Assembly: GCF_020404745.1 (NCBI RefSeq) | Contig: NZ_JAIZAP010000008.1 | Span: 124,001-188,000 of the forward strand | From: Aquibacillus saliphilus | GTDB lineage: Bacteria > Bacillota > Bacilli > Bacillales > Amphibacillaceae | Reading direction: 5' to 3' | Length of the DNA stretch: 64,000 bases | In this document: positions 7,596 through 16,651 of the stretch, one piece after another | Position numbering within the stretch: position 1 is the first letter of the stretch | Layout: each line of letters opens with the position of its first letter | The notes under the pieces: model-generated | What the model saw: the letters and a program-made list of their open reading frames with translations, nothing else | Databases searched by the model: none | Told to the model about the DNA's origin: nothing | Program-made: the position numbers and the translations under genes

Positions 7596-9347
7596 ATGAG
7601 TAATCGCAATATTGTTGTAGTGGGCGGCGGACTTGCTGGCCTAATGGCAACCATTAAAGCGGCAGAAAAAGGCGTTCACGTTGACCTATTATCAATTGTA
7701 CCTGTAAAACGCTCCCACTCAGTTTGTGCTCAAGGTGGCATAAACGGTGCAGTTAATACAAAGGGAGAAGGAGATTCCACATGGGAACATTTTGATGATT
7801 CGGTATATGGAGGGGACTTTCTAGCTAATCAACCTCCAGTAAAAGCAATGTGTGATGCTGCACCAGGAATCATTCATATGCTGGATCGTATGGGAGTTAT
7901 GTTTAACCGTACATCAGAAGGATTGCTTGATTTTCGTCGTTTTGGTGGTACTCAACACCATAGAACAGCATATGCCGGTGCAACAACCGGACAGCAGTTA
8001 TTATATGCTTTAGATGAACAGGTGAGGCGCTTTGAAGTAGAAGGGCTTGTTACGAAGTACGAAGGTTGGGAATTTGTATCTGCAGTTATTGACGATGAAG
8101 GTACTGGTCGAGGAATTGTCGCTCAAAATATCCAATCTCATGATTTGAAAGTATTCCAAGCGGATGCAGTCATTTTGGCTACTGGTGGACCTGGAATTAT
8201 CTTTGGTAAATCCACTAATTCAGTTATAAATACAGGCTCTGCAGCAGCAGCATTATACTTACAAGGCGGAATCTACGCGAATGGTGAATTTATTCAAATT
8301 CATCCAACTGCAATCCCTGGTGATGATAAACTGAGGCTAATGAGTGAATCAGCTCGTGGTGAAGGTGGACGTTTGTGGACATATAAAGATGGTGAACCTT
8401 GGTATTTTCTTGAAGAGAAATATCCAGCTTATGGTAATCTAGTTCCTCGTGATATTGCAACTAGAGAAATATTTGATGTGTGTGTAAACCAGAAGCTAGG
8501 AATTAATGGCGAAAACATGGTTTATTTGGATTTATCTCATAAAGATTCAAAAGAATTGGATGTAAAGCTTGGCGGTATTATCGAGATCTATGAGAAGTTC
8601 GTAGGCGAGGATCCACGTAAAGTTCCAATGAAAATATTCCCTGCTGTTCATTATTCAATGGGTGGCCTATGGGTTGACTATGATCAAATGACGAATATCC
8701 CTGGTATATTTGCAGCTGGTGAGTGTGATTTTAGTCAGCATGGAGCTAATCGTTTAGGAGCAAATTCATTATTATCTTCCATTTATGGTGGAATGGTAGC
8801 AGGTCCAAATGCAATAAAGTATGTTAATGAGCTGGAAAAGACAGCAGATGACATGTCTTCAGAACTCTATGATAATAAGTTAAAAGAAGAACAGGATTAT
8901 TTTGAACAATTGATGAACATGGATGGTACAGAAAATGCTTATCAGATTCACAAAGAGTTAGGTGAATTGATGACAGATAATGTTACGGTTGTTCGTGATA
9001 ATACAAAACTCAAAAAAACGGATGAACAAATCCAGGAATTGCTTAAAAGATGGGAAAAAATCAATATCAATGACACATCCCGTTGGAGTAATCAAGGTGT
9101 AATGTTTACCCGTCAATTGAAAAATATGCTTCACTTAGCACGTGTTATAACGATTGGAGCTTTAAATCGTAATGAAAGTCGCGGAGCCCATTACAAACCA
9201 GAATTCCCTGAACGTAATGATGAAGAATGGCTAAAGACAACAAAAGCCCAGTTCGATAAAGAAAAAAATGCACCGACATTTACATATGTAGATGTAGATG
9301 TTTCGCTTATTGAGCCGAGAAAACGCGATTATAGTAAGAAGAAGTAA
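7596..9347 (+). CDS. sdhA: Succinate dehydrogenase flavoprotein subunit
   Basis: The 583-residue catalytic subunit oxidises succinate to fumarate with covalently bound FAD. The N-terminal dinucleotide fold is VVVGGGLAGLMA (residues 5-16). The histidine-FAD region SHSVCAQGGINGAVNTKGEGD starts near 41. HPTAIPGDD near 234 and SARGEGGRLW near 250 form the substrate site. The C-terminal domain contains SRGAHYKPEFPERND. RBS AGGGGAGTG lies upstream. It is between sdhC and sdhB with short gaps, so it is the same operon. Confidence 0.97.
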   Translation: MSNRNIVVVGGGLAGLMATIKAAEKGVHVDLLSIVPVKRSHSVCAQGGINGAVNTKGEGDSTWEHFDDSVYGGDFLANQPPVKAMCDAAPGIIHMLDRMGVMFNRTSEGLLDFRRFGGTQHHRTAYAGATTGQQLLYALDEQVRRFEVEGLVTKYEGWEFVSAVIDDEGTGRGIVAQNIQSHDLKVFQADAVILATGGPGIIFGKSTNSVINTGSAAAALYLQGGIYANGEFIQIHPTAIPGDDKLRLMSESARGEGGRLWTYKDGEPWYFLEEKYPAYGNLVPRDIATREIFDVCVNQKLGINGENMVYLDLSHKDSKELDVKLGGIIEIYEKFVGEDPRKVPMKIFPAVHYSMGGLWVDYDQMTNIPGIFAAGECDFSQHGANRLGANSLLSSIYGGMVAGPNAIKYVNELEKTADDMSSELYDNKLKEEQDYFEQLMNMDGTENAYQIHKELGELMTDNVTVVRDNTKLKKTDEQIQELLKRWEKININDTSRWSNQGVMFTRQLKNMLHLARVITIGALNRNESRGAHYKPEFPERNDEEWLKTTKAQFDKEKNAPTFTYVDVDVSLIEPRKRDYSKKK

Positions 9348-9365
9348 TAAGGGGGATGGAAACAG

Positions 9366-10127
9366 ATGGCTGAGAAAACGATTACTTTAGTAATTACCCG
9401 TCAAGATAGCCCAGATACGTCTCCTTATGAGGAGACATTTGAAGTCCGTTACAGAGAAAATATGAATATTATCTCTGCTTTAATGGAAACACAAAGGAAT
9501 CCCTATAATGCTAAAGGGGAAAAAACAACGCCTGTTAATTGGGAATCAAATTGTCTTGAAGAGGTCTGCGGAGCTTGTTCCATGATAATAAATGGAACAC
9601 CTAGACAAGCCTGTTCAACTCTAGTTGATAAATTGGAACAGCCGATTCGATTAGAACCTATGGCAACTTTTCCGGTAATGAGAGATTTAGCAGTAGATAG
9701 AAGCAGAATGTTTGATTCTTTAAAGAAAGTAAAAGCATGGATACCAATCGATGGCACGCACGATCTTGGGCCAGGACCTCGTATGCCAGAGAAGAAACGT
9801 CAATGGGCATATGAGCTTTCGAAATGTATGACTTGTGGAGTGTGCTTAGAAGCTTGTCCAAATGTAAATGACAATTCTGATTTTATTGGACCTGCAGCAC
9901 TATCTCAAGTTCGTCTATTTAATGCGCACCCAACAGGTGAAATGAACGCAGGTGAGCGTCTAGAAGCTTTAATGGAGGACGGTGGTATTTCAGGTTGTGG
10001 TAATTCACAAAACTGTGTCCAAGTTTGTCCAAAAGGAATACCATTAACAACTTCTATTGCTGCTATGAATCGTGATACCAACTTACAGTCATTTAAGAAT
10101 TTCTTTGGTAGTGATCACGCATACTAA
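9366..10127 (+). CDS. sdhB: Succinate dehydrogenase iron-sulfur subunit
   Basis: The 253-residue subunit passes electrons from the flavin to haem and quinone. The plant-type [2Fe-2S] ligands are in CLEEVCGACSM with a fourth Cys in RQACST (residues about 62-85). Two ferredoxin-type cysteine clusters follow, CMTCGVCLEACP near 155 and CGNSQNCVQVCPKG near 215, for the [4Fe-4S] and [3Fe-4S] centres. RBS AAGGGGGATGG is 18 bp after sdhA. A palindromic terminator ends the operon. Confidence 0.97.
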   Translation: MAEKTITLVITRQDSPDTSPYEETFEVRYRENMNIISALMETQRNPYNAKGEKTTPVNWESNCLEEVCGACSMIINGTPRQACSTLVDKLEQPIRLEPMATFPVMRDLAVDRSRMFDSLKKVKAWIPIDGTHDLGPGPRMPEKKRQWAYELSKCMTCGVCLEACPNVNDNSDFIGPAALSQVRLFNAHPTGEMNAGERLEALMEDGGISGCGNSQNCVQVCPKGIPLTTSIAAMNRDTNLQSFKNFFGSDHAY

Positions 10128-10160
10128 TAAATTTTTATTTTATCAATAAGTGACTTACAG

Positions 10161-10191
10161 GAGCCTTCACCACTAGTGGTGAAGGCTCTTT
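10161..10191 (+). terminator. Intrinsic terminator after sdhB
   Basis: A perfect 28-bp palindrome (10161-10188, left arm GAGCCTTCACCACT) is followed by TTT. Confidence 0.85.
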
Positions 10192-10255
10192 CATAATTCA
10201 GTGTAAATAATGTTAATTTATATTATATCTCTATACTTAAAGGTGGTTATTATAA

Positions 10256-10699
10256 ATGAAAACGATAAGTTATATTGAGGATTTTAATAAGTGGAGGGAA
10301 GAATTTTCATTTCATATACCAATTAAGGTTAGATTTGCAGAAACAGATATGTTTGGACATGTAAACAATGTATTTGTTTTCATGTATTTTGAGCAGGCGA
10401 GAATTGAACTATTAAAAAAAATTGGATTATTTCAAATTAAATCTACTGTTGATACGATTCCGATTGTTGCCGATTTACAATGTGATTATATAAACCAAAT
10501 ATACTTTGAGGATCAACTTCGTATTTATGTAAAAGTAAATCAGGTTGGTAGGACTTCATTTGACATTCATTATCTAGCTGTTAATGACAATGATGAAGTG
10601 TGTTTAACTGCAAGAGGTAGGATGGTGCAAATTAACCCTACTACTGGAAAGCCAGTACCCTTTACCGATGCTATCAAAAAAGAACTTCAATCTTTATAA
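10256..10699 (+). CDS. ysmA: Hotdog-fold acyl-CoA thioesterase (YsmA-like)
   Basis: The 147-residue protein is of the 4-hydroxybenzoyl-CoA thioesterase/YbgC hotdog family. The signature KVRFAETDMFGHVNNVFVFMYFEQARIE region (residues about 24-51) contains the catalytic Asp in ETDMFGHVNN and the long hotdog helix. It presumably hydrolyses an acyl-CoA; the substrate is unknown. The position between sdhB and gerE matches ysmA of B. subtilis. The RBS AAAGGTGG lies about 10 bases upstream. Confidence 0.85.
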   Translation: MKTISYIEDFNKWREEFSFHIPIKVRFAETDMFGHVNNVFVFMYFEQARIELLKKIGLFQIKSTVDTIPIVADLQCDYINQIYFEDQLRIYVKVNQVGRTSFDIHYLAVNDNDEVCLTARGRMVQINPTTGKPVPFTDAIKKELQSL

Positions 10700-10876
10700 A
10701 AGGGACGCTTTTAGAGTTATAAATTGAACTGTTCTTAACTTTCTAATTGTCTTTCAATTTATGTTTACGAGTATCAACTAATTGTAAATAGAATAGTATG
10801 GTCAATAGAGCATTTACCATCGTTTTCACTTTATTTTCCTATTTTAACTACTTCTAAAAATTCCGCATAATCATGG

Positions 10877-10905
10877 CACGAATTACTTCAATTTGACATA
10901 GAATA
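10877..10905 (+). promoter_or_regulatory. Predicted sigma-K promoter of gerE
   Basis: CACG at 10877-10880, a 16-bp spacer and CATAGAATA at 10897-10905 match the sigma-K consensus (mACm, 16-17 bp, CATAnnnTA); the -10 match is perfect. gerE of B. subtilis is known to be sigma-K-dependent, and transcription would start about 50 bp before the gene. Confidence 0.65.
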
Positions 10906-10964
10906 ACTTGACTAAATAAATACCCTTCAAAATGGCTCTAAAGATAGCAAGGAGGGGTTAACAC

Positions 10965-11189
10965 TTGAAGGATAATGACTACAAGCCGAAGCAACTATTA
11001 ACAAAACGTGAAAAAGAAGTGTTTGAGCTTTTAGTACAGGACAAAACAACAAAAGATATAGCCCAGGAATTGTTTATATCACAAAAGACAGTTCGTAACC
11101 ACATTTCTAATGCTATGCAAAAATTAGGAGTTAAGGGGCGTTCACAGGCTGTAGTAGAGCTCCTTCGTATGGGGGAACTCAAGCTCTAA
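10965..11189 (+). CDS. gerE: Late sporulation transcription regulator GerE
   Basis: This is a 74-residue stand-alone LuxR/NarL-type helix-turn-helix protein. LTKREKEVFELLVQDKTTKD and AQELFISQKTVRNHISNAM cover the four-helix DNA-binding domain. GerE acts in the mother cell after sigma-K to switch coat-gene expression. The TTG start at 10965 is preceded by AAGGAGGGG. Length and context (before ysmB-racE-gerM) are as in B. subtilis. A sigma-K promoter and a terminator make it a one-gene unit. Confidence 0.96.
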   Translation: MKDNDYKPKQLLTKREKEVFELLVQDKTTKDIAQELFISQKTVRNHISNAMQKLGVKGRSQAVVELLRMGELKL

Positions 11190-11193
11190 AAAG

Positions 11194-11226
11194 AACCGAC
11201 TTTCTGTTTTGGAAAGTCGGTTTTTA
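11194..11226 (+). terminator. Intrinsic terminator after gerE
   Basis: Stem AACCGACTTTC / GAAAGTCGGTT followed by a T run. Confidence 0.88.
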
Positions 11227-11377
11227 TGATTTTTTAAACAAATTAAATAAAAATATCTTTCAAATAAGATAGAAAAAGTATAAAGTATCAAGGGGAAAAA
11301 TTGATTTAATATAATCGGGATAGGGTAATAATTATGATATGTCAACGAACGAATCATTAAAACACTAGGAGGATTGA

Positions 11378-12880
11378 ATGGAACAAGAATTAATCACATC
11401 CAATCAATTTATCGTATTAATAGCACTCTTATTAATCGTAAGTGTATTAGTTACAAAATTTTCATCACGGCTTGGTGTACCATCCTTAGTTTTATTTATT
11501 GGAGTGGGAATGGTAGTTGGAAGCGATGGTTTAAACATTATTTACTTTGATAACGCCAAGGTAGCACAAATGATAGGGATTTTCTCATTAGTAGTTATTT
11601 TATTTGAGGGTGGTTTACAGACCAAATGGAGTACCATTCGTCCAGTAATGGCACCGGCTGTATCCCTCGCTACGATTGGGGTGTTAATAACTGCTATCAT
11701 CGTAGCTGTTTTCGCTAAATATATTTTTGGTTTTACTTGGTTAGAAGCCTTCTTAATAGGATCGATAGTTGGTTCAACTGATGCTGCTGCGGTCTTTGCT
11801 GTCCTAAAAGGAAAAAACATTAACATGAAAATTGAAGCTACTTTAGAGGCGGAATCTGGGACTAATGATCCAATGGCTGTATTTTTAACGGTATCTTTCA
11901 TCGAATTATTAACGTTAAATCACGAAGCCAATATATGGTATCTTTTTGGTTCCTTTTTTTGGCAAATGGGAGTTGGAGCACTATTAGGACTTATAATTGG
12001 ACATGTTGCAAGTAAGTCTATTAACCGTATAAATCTTGAATCAAGTGGGCTATATCCCTTATTTGCACTTTCCTTTGCCTTTCTTGCCTATAGTATCACT
12101 TCATTTGCGAGTGCAAGTGGTTTGCTAGCTGTTTATATTACAGCTCTAGTTGTAGGGAATTTAGATTTAACCTACCGTCAGTCTATCTTAAGGTTTAACG
12201 AAGGATTTGCTTGGATGGTACAAATATTAATGTTTATCATTCTAGGTTTGTTTGTATTTCCATCAAGTTTGTTTTCCTTCGATATTTTACTTAAAGGATT
12301 ATTGCTTTCTATTGTGTTAATATTTCTTGCTAGACCTGTAGCAACCTTTATATCATTGTTTAAATTTCCCTTCAATAACAAAGAAAAATTATTTCTATCC
12401 TGGGCGGGTTTAAGGGGAGCTGTACCAATCGTATTAGCTTTATTCCCCTTATTGGCTGAAGTGGAAAATAGTCAGGTGTTTTTTAATGCGGTATTTTTCG
12501 TTGTAATTACTTCCACTTTGATTCAGGGTTCGACTATATCATTGATTGCTCGTAAGTTTGGGCTAGTGGGTCCAAAGAAAACAGCTCCCATGCACACATT
12601 GGAGCTGAATTCGGCCGGCAAAACAAACGTGGAAATAATTGAATATGAAGTATTAGAAAACAACAAAATTGTAGGCGAAAAACTTGAAGAGTTAAATTTC
12701 CCTAAAAAGGCATTGATAAATGCTATAATACGAAAAGGTGATGTTATCACACCTCATGGTCAAACAATTATTGATGTGGGTGATATTCTATACATTATGG
12801 TGATTAAGAACAAAGTAAATGAGCTTGAAAAAATGTTGCAAAAAAATATAGATGAACCAAATACTGAAAATGACAACTAG
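11378..12880 (+). CDS. CPA-family cation/proton antiporter with TrkA-C domain
   Basis: The 500-residue protein has about 12-13 hydrophobic segments in residues 1-390 of the sodium/hydrogen exchanger fold, including EAESGTNDPMAVFLT, which has the ND pair typical of NhaP/CPA1 transporters. An RCK_C/TrkA-C domain follows (about 415-490; VGEKLEELNFPKKALI, GDILYIMV), which usually senses nucleotides or controls K+ efflux. It most resembles NhaP2/CvrA-type K+(Na+)/H+ antiporters; ion specificity cannot be read from sequence. RBS ACTAGGAGG precedes the ATG. It is inserted between gerE and ysmB relative to B. subtilis, which suits a salt-adapted organism, and runs into the MarR gene 30 bp later. Confidence 0.88.
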   Translation: MEQELITSNQFIVLIALLLIVSVLVTKFSSRLGVPSLVLFIGVGMVVGSDGLNIIYFDNAKVAQMIGIFSLVVILFEGGLQTKWSTIRPVMAPAVSLATIGVLITAIIVAVFAKYIFGFTWLEAFLIGSIVGSTDAAAVFAVLKGKNINMKIEATLEAESGTNDPMAVFLTVSFIELLTLNHEANIWYLFGSFFWQMGVGALLGLIIGHVASKSINRINLESSGLYPLFALSFAFLAYSITSFASASGLLAVYITALVVGNLDLTYRQSILRFNEGFAWMVQILMFIILGLFVFPSSLFSFDILLKGLLLSIVLIFLARPVATFISLFKFPFNNKEKLFLSWAGLRGAVPIVLALFPLLAEVENSQVFFNAVFFVVITSTLIQGSTISLIARKFGLVGPKKTAPMHTLELNSAGKTNVEIIEYEVLENNKIVGEKLEELNFPKKALINAIIRKGDVITPHGQTIIDVGDILYIMVIKNKVNELEKMLQKNIDEPNTENDN

Positions 12881-12910
12881 TTATTAAGATTGTTCAAGGA
12901 GGGGAATTCT

Positions 12911-13363
12911 GTGCAAAATACAACGCCTATTTCGACAATTGCTGAAGTGGAAAAAGAGTTAAGATATATTTCTGGGCTAATTAAAAAAAAGGGTAGAGAA
13001 ATTTTAAATAATTACCCAATCACTCCTCCGCAGTTTATTGCTTTACAGTGGTTGTTAGAAGACGGAGACTTAACTATTGGTGAACTTTCCAATAAAATAA
13101 ATCTAGCTTTTAGTACTACTACCGACCTAATTGATCGTATGGAGAAAAGAGAACTAGTTGAAAGAATACGCGATCTGAATGATCGGCGTGTGGTAAGAAT
13201 ACACCTGCTGGAAAAGGGTACATCTATCATTAATGAGGTTATTGAAAAGAGACAAGATTATCTTGGAGAAGTTTTAGAAAATGTACCAGTGGAAAAAGTG
13301 GATTCACTCAACTCCATTTTAAGCTTATTGCATGATAATATGAAAAAAGTCGAGAATAAATAA
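12911..13363 (+). CDS. ysmB: MarR-family transcriptional regulator (YsmB-like)
   Basis: The 150-residue winged-helix regulator has the core LTIGELSNKINLAFSTTTDL (residues about 50-69) and the wing with DLNDRRVVRIHLLEKG, the MarR signature. The GTG start at 12911 follows AAGGAGGGG. Upstream in-frame codons would precede that RBS. It lies between the antiporter and racE; in B. subtilis ysmB directly precedes racE. The target is unknown; the antiporter 30 bp upstream is a candidate. Confidence 0.88.
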   Translation: MQNTTPISTIAEVEKELRYISGLIKKKGREILNNYPITPPQFIALQWLLEDGDLTIGELSNKINLAFSTTTDLIDRMEKRELVERIRDLNDRRVVRIHLLEKGTSIINEVIEKRQDYLGEVLENVPVEKVDSLNSILSLLHDNMKKVENK

Positions 13364-13386
13364 ACATCAAGATAGAGGGGATAAAA

Positions 13387-14193
13387 GTGGATCAACCAAT
13401 AGGAGTTATTGACTCCGGAGTAGGCGGTTTAACAGTAGCAAGTGAACTCATGCGGCAGCTTCCAAAGGAACAACTTATCTATCTTGGCGATACATTAAGA
13501 TGTCCTTATGGACCTAGACCAAAGGAAGAAGTTATTAAATACACTTGGGAAATGGTTAACTTTTTACTAAAGAAAAACATCAAGATATTAGTAATAGCAT
13601 GCAATACAGCCACTGCGTTTACCCTAGAGCAACTAAGAACAGAACTTACAATACCGGTAATAGGTGTTATTCAGCCTGGAGCTAGAGCCGCAATCAAAAT
13701 GTCTCAAAATATGAGAATTGGAGTAATTGGTACGGAAGGTACAATTAACAGTAACGCATATCCACAAGCATTAAAAGCTATTAATTCTACTATTCGTGTA
13801 AATGACTTAGCATGTCCACGCTTTGTGCCAATGGTTGAAGATGGTATTCTTTTTGGTCCAGATGCTTATAAGGTTGTTTCTGAGACATTGAAACCTCTAA
13901 AGGAAAAAAATCATATTGACACCTTAATTCTAGGGTGTACTCATTATCCATTAATACGTGACATTATCCAAGAAGTGATTGGTGATCATGTTAATGTTAT
14001 TTCATCCGGAGAAGAGACAGCTCGGGAAGTTAGTACGATAATGGGATATAATAAAAAACTTTTTAATGGTAATCGCATCCCCGAGCACCAATTTTTTACA
14101 ACGGGACGCTTAGATGTTTTTCAACGGATTGCTAATAATTGGTTAAATCAACCTATTAAAATAGTTGAAAATGCAGTAATAAGCAGTAACTAA
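13387..14193 (+). CDS. racE: Glutamate racemase
   Basis: The 268-residue cofactor-independent racemase makes D-glutamate for peptidoglycan. The first catalytic cysteine lies in VIACNTATAF (near residue 74) and the second in LILGCTHYPLI (near 185). The N-terminal IGVIDSGVGGLTVASELMR is the family hallmark. The GTG start is preceded by GAGGGG. It is 24 bp after ysmB, and a strong terminator follows. Confidence 0.96.
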   Translation: MDQPIGVIDSGVGGLTVASELMRQLPKEQLIYLGDTLRCPYGPRPKEEVIKYTWEMVNFLLKKNIKILVIACNTATAFTLEQLRTELTIPVIGVIQPGARAAIKMSQNMRIGVIGTEGTINSNAYPQALKAINSTIRVNDLACPRFVPMVEDGILFGPDAYKVVSETLKPLKEKNHIDTLILGCTHYPLIRDIIQEVIGDHVNVISSGEETAREVSTIMGYNKKLFNGNRIPEHQFFTTGRLDVFQRIANNWLNQPIKIVENAVISSN

Positions 14194-14206
14194 AATATAA
14201 AACTGA

Positions 14207-14246
14207 AAATAAGCGAGTAGGTAATTATCTACTCGCTTATTTTTTT
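14207..14246 (+). terminator. Intrinsic terminator after racE
   Basis: A 14-bp stem AAATAAGCGAGTAG / CTACTCGCTTATTT runs into a T7 tract. Confidence 0.92.
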
Positions 14247-14359
14247 ATTATTGAAGCTTATAGAATTTGCAATGATTAGTAAAAAATTTAATCAGCGAGG
14301 TCTATTTTTATTTTAGGCTCGTATATATAGTAGTACAAACCATCGTAGGAGGGAAAAGC

Positions 14360-15460
14360 ATGAGGAAACAATCAATATCGATTTTTATTGGCGTAATCAG
14401 TCTAACACTTATATTATTAACTGGTTGTGGTGTATTTCAAGGAGAACAAACGTTAGAGGAGATAGATTCTCCTCCTGAAGAAGCAAGTTATACAGATAAT
14501 CTTGATGAAATTACTGAAGATGGGGAAGACGGTGAGGAAGCAGAAGAAACAGAGATTGAAGAACCACAGGAATCTGAAGGAGTAGAAACAGTACAAAGGC
14601 AATTATACTTGCTAGACTCAAATGGCATGGTTGTACCACAAACTATCGAGCTACCGAAGACGGAGTCAGTTGCAACACAGGCCCTTGAATACTTAGTAAA
14701 AGGTGGTCCAGTTACTGAGTTCTTACCAAATGGATTTGAAGCAGTGCTACCGACTGGGACTCAGATAATAGGTCTAAACTTAAAAGAAGACGGTACACTA
14801 GTTGTGGATGTATCAAACGAATTTGCTGAATATCGACCAGAAGATGAGCAGAAAATAATCCAAGCTATGACTTATACACTTACACAATTTGATAATGTAG
14901 AAAAAATTAATCTTTGGATTAATGGTTATGAACAAAAAGAGATGCCTGTAAGCGGAACACCTATTTCTGAGGGGTATTCACGTGCAAACGGAATTAATAT
15001 CTATAGTGGAGATACAATAGACTTAATGGATAGTGAAGCGGTGACGCTTTACTATCCCGCTCAACACAATGAAAACTATTATCATGTTCCAGTAACTCAA
15101 CACATTGAAAACGAAAACGATGACATGTATCAATCAATTGTACAAGCCTTGATTGAAGGTCCATCTTATGAACTTGATTTACTCAATGTTTTTAATCTTG
15201 GTGCAAGTTTAATAGAAGATCCAAAATATAAAGATGGAATACTAACGCTAAAATTTAATGAGAATATATTAAACAATGTAGAGGATGGATCGATTTCAGA
15301 CGAAGTAATGGAAACGTTAGTTTTAACACTGACTGAACAGCCAGGAGTGGACGGTGTCAGTGTTGGTGTTGAAAATATGACTCAAGTATTCAATGAAAGT
15401 GGGGTTCCGTACTCAGAACCTGTTACAAGGGATACATTCGTTCCAACCGGAAGCTTATAA
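14360..15460 (+). CDS. gerM: Spore germination/cortex lipoprotein GerM
   Basis: The 366-residue lipoprotein has a signal peptide with lipobox LLTGC (Cys near residue 23), then an acidic Glu/Asp-rich linker (about 30-75). Two GerMN domains follow (about 90-200 and 230-350), each with the pattern ALEYLVKGGP... or ALIEGPSYEL... and LVVDVSNEF / LTLKFNENI. GerM is needed for normal sporulation and germination; GerMN domains are thought to interact with cell-wall or spore channel components. RBS GTAGGAGGG. Context between racE and rph is conserved. Two terminator hairpins follow. Confidence 0.94.
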   Translation: MRKQSISIFIGVISLTLILLTGCGVFQGEQTLEEIDSPPEEASYTDNLDEITEDGEDGEEAEETEIEEPQESEGVETVQRQLYLLDSNGMVVPQTIELPKTESVATQALEYLVKGGPVTEFLPNGFEAVLPTGTQIIGLNLKEDGTLVVDVSNEFAEYRPEDEQKIIQAMTYTLTQFDNVEKINLWINGYEQKEMPVSGTPISEGYSRANGINIYSGDTIDLMDSEAVTLYYPAQHNENYYHVPVTQHIENENDDMYQSIVQALIEGPSYELDLLNVFNLGASLIEDPKYKDGILTLKFNENILNNVEDGSISDEVMETLVLTLTEQPGVDGVSVGVENMTQVFNESGVPYSEPVTRDTFVPTGSL

Positions 15461-15471
15461 TTATCTTTTTG

Positions 15472-15500
15472 GGAGCTGGTTTATTGCCAGCTTCTTTTTT
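15472..15500 (+). terminator. First terminator after gerM
   Basis: GAGCTGG ... CCAGCTTC hairpin with a T6 tract; includes one G-T wobble. Confidence 0.75.
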
Positions 15501-15530
15501 CGACAATGTAAGAAAGCATAAATTTCATCT

Positions 15531-15561
15531 CCACAGAAGCGTTGTTCTGTGGTATTTTTTT
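15531..15561 (+). terminator. Second terminator after gerM
   Basis: CCACAGAA, loop GCGTTG, TTCTGTGG, then a T7 tract. It forms a tandem pair with the hairpin at 15472. Confidence 0.85.
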
Positions 15562-15886
15562 ATAATAGGATAATATTCAAAGAACTATATATATCCTTCA
15601 ATGAAAATAATCACAAGAGACAATCCGTCCGATTGTGTTGAACGAGATACTTGAATTTTAATCTATAGATTTAATATGATTTTGATGTTTAATCTCGAAG
15701 TGATATATAAAGCTAGGAAGTAGTATGAACTTATATAATTAGGTGAAAATATGTTAGGATAATAGCGTAGGAACCTTGGTTCTTGACGAAAGGAAATACG
15801 GCAAGTTACTAGTCCTAATTCTGAAGGAGAATTGGTTGATTTTAGGAATATCAGAATTAGTGAGTATATAGAGGAGGAAAATTGAA
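15562..15886 (+). other. rph 5' region with competing hairpins
   Basis: This gap holds no gene I can support. Near the rph start, CTAATTCTGA (15815-15824) is perfectly complementary to TCAGAATTAG (15851-15860). The same left arm can instead pair locally, AATTCT (15817-15822) with AGAATT (15828-15833), and TCCTAA (15813-15818) can pair with TTAGGA (15842-15847). The structures are mutually exclusive. The RBS GAGGAGG lies just after at 15871-15877. Confidence 0.45.
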
Positions 15887-16633
15887 TTGAGAAGAAACGA
15901 ACGAAAAATAGATCAGTTAAGACCTATAAAAATTGAGACAGGATATACTAAGCACCCAGAAGGTTCTGTGTTGATTTCTGTCGGTGAAACAAAAGTTATT
16001 TGTAATGCAACTATTGAAGATCGTGTGCCTCCTTTTATGCGTGGACAAGGTAAGGGATGGATTACAGCTGAATATTCGATGCTTCCTAGAGCAACAGAAC
16101 AGAGAAACATTCGTGAATCATCCAAAGGTAAAGTGTCAGGAAGAACAATGGAAATTCAAAGGTTAATTGGACGTGCCCTGCGAGCTGTAGTCAATCTTGA
16201 AAAAATAGGAGAACGTACTATTTGGGTTGATTGTGATGTAATTCAAGCTGATGGAGGTACTAGAACAGCCTCTATTACTGGAGCATTTGTAGCAGTAGTA
16301 CTAGCATTCGGAACACTATTAGAAAAAAAAGCAATCAAGGAAATGCCAATAACAGACTTTCTTGGGGCAACATCAGTAGGGGTTCTACCAGATGGAACAG
16401 AAATTTTAGACTTACAATATGAAGAAGACTCAAAGGCCCTTGTTGATATGAATATAGTAATGACAGGTTCAGGTGAATTTGTAGAAATTCAAGGAACCGG
16501 GGAAGAAGCAACTTTTAGTTTTGACCAACTACAAACAATGCTTGGACTTGCGAACAATGGATTGAAGGAAATTTTTGAATTGCAAAAAGAGGCTGTTGGT
16601 GAATTGGCAGATAAAATAGTATCTAAAAAATGA
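15887..16633 (+). CDS. rph: Ribonuclease PH
   Basis: The 248-residue phosphorolytic exoribonuclease trims the 3' ends of tRNA precursors. The family motifs are [18 protein letters not shown] near residue 25, [16 protein letters not shown] near 58, and the phosphate-site region [17 protein letters not shown] near 121. The TTG start at 15887 ([13 protein letters not shown]) is preceded by GAGGAGG at 10 bases. It heads an rph-rdgB-ysnB operon with gaps of 18 and 1 bp. Confidence 0.96.
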   Translation: MRRNERKIDQLRPIKIETGYTKHPEGSVLISVGETKVICNATIEDRVPPFMRGQGKGWITAEYSMLPRATEQRNIRESSKGKVSGRTMEIQRLIGRALRAVVNLEKIGERTIWVDCDVIQADGGTRTASITGAFVAVVLAFGTLLEKKAIKEMPITDFLGATSVGVLPDGTEILDLQYEEDSKALVDMNIVMTGSGEFVEIQGTGEEATFSFDQLQTMLGLANNGLKEIFELQKEAVGELADKIVSKK

Positions 16634-16651
16634 GATAATTGAGGGAAAAAC

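Noticed and set aside
14300-14340. Sigma-E promoter of gerM (TCTATTT ... CGTATATA)
   Set aside because: Only about half of the -10 positions match, so I did not list it.
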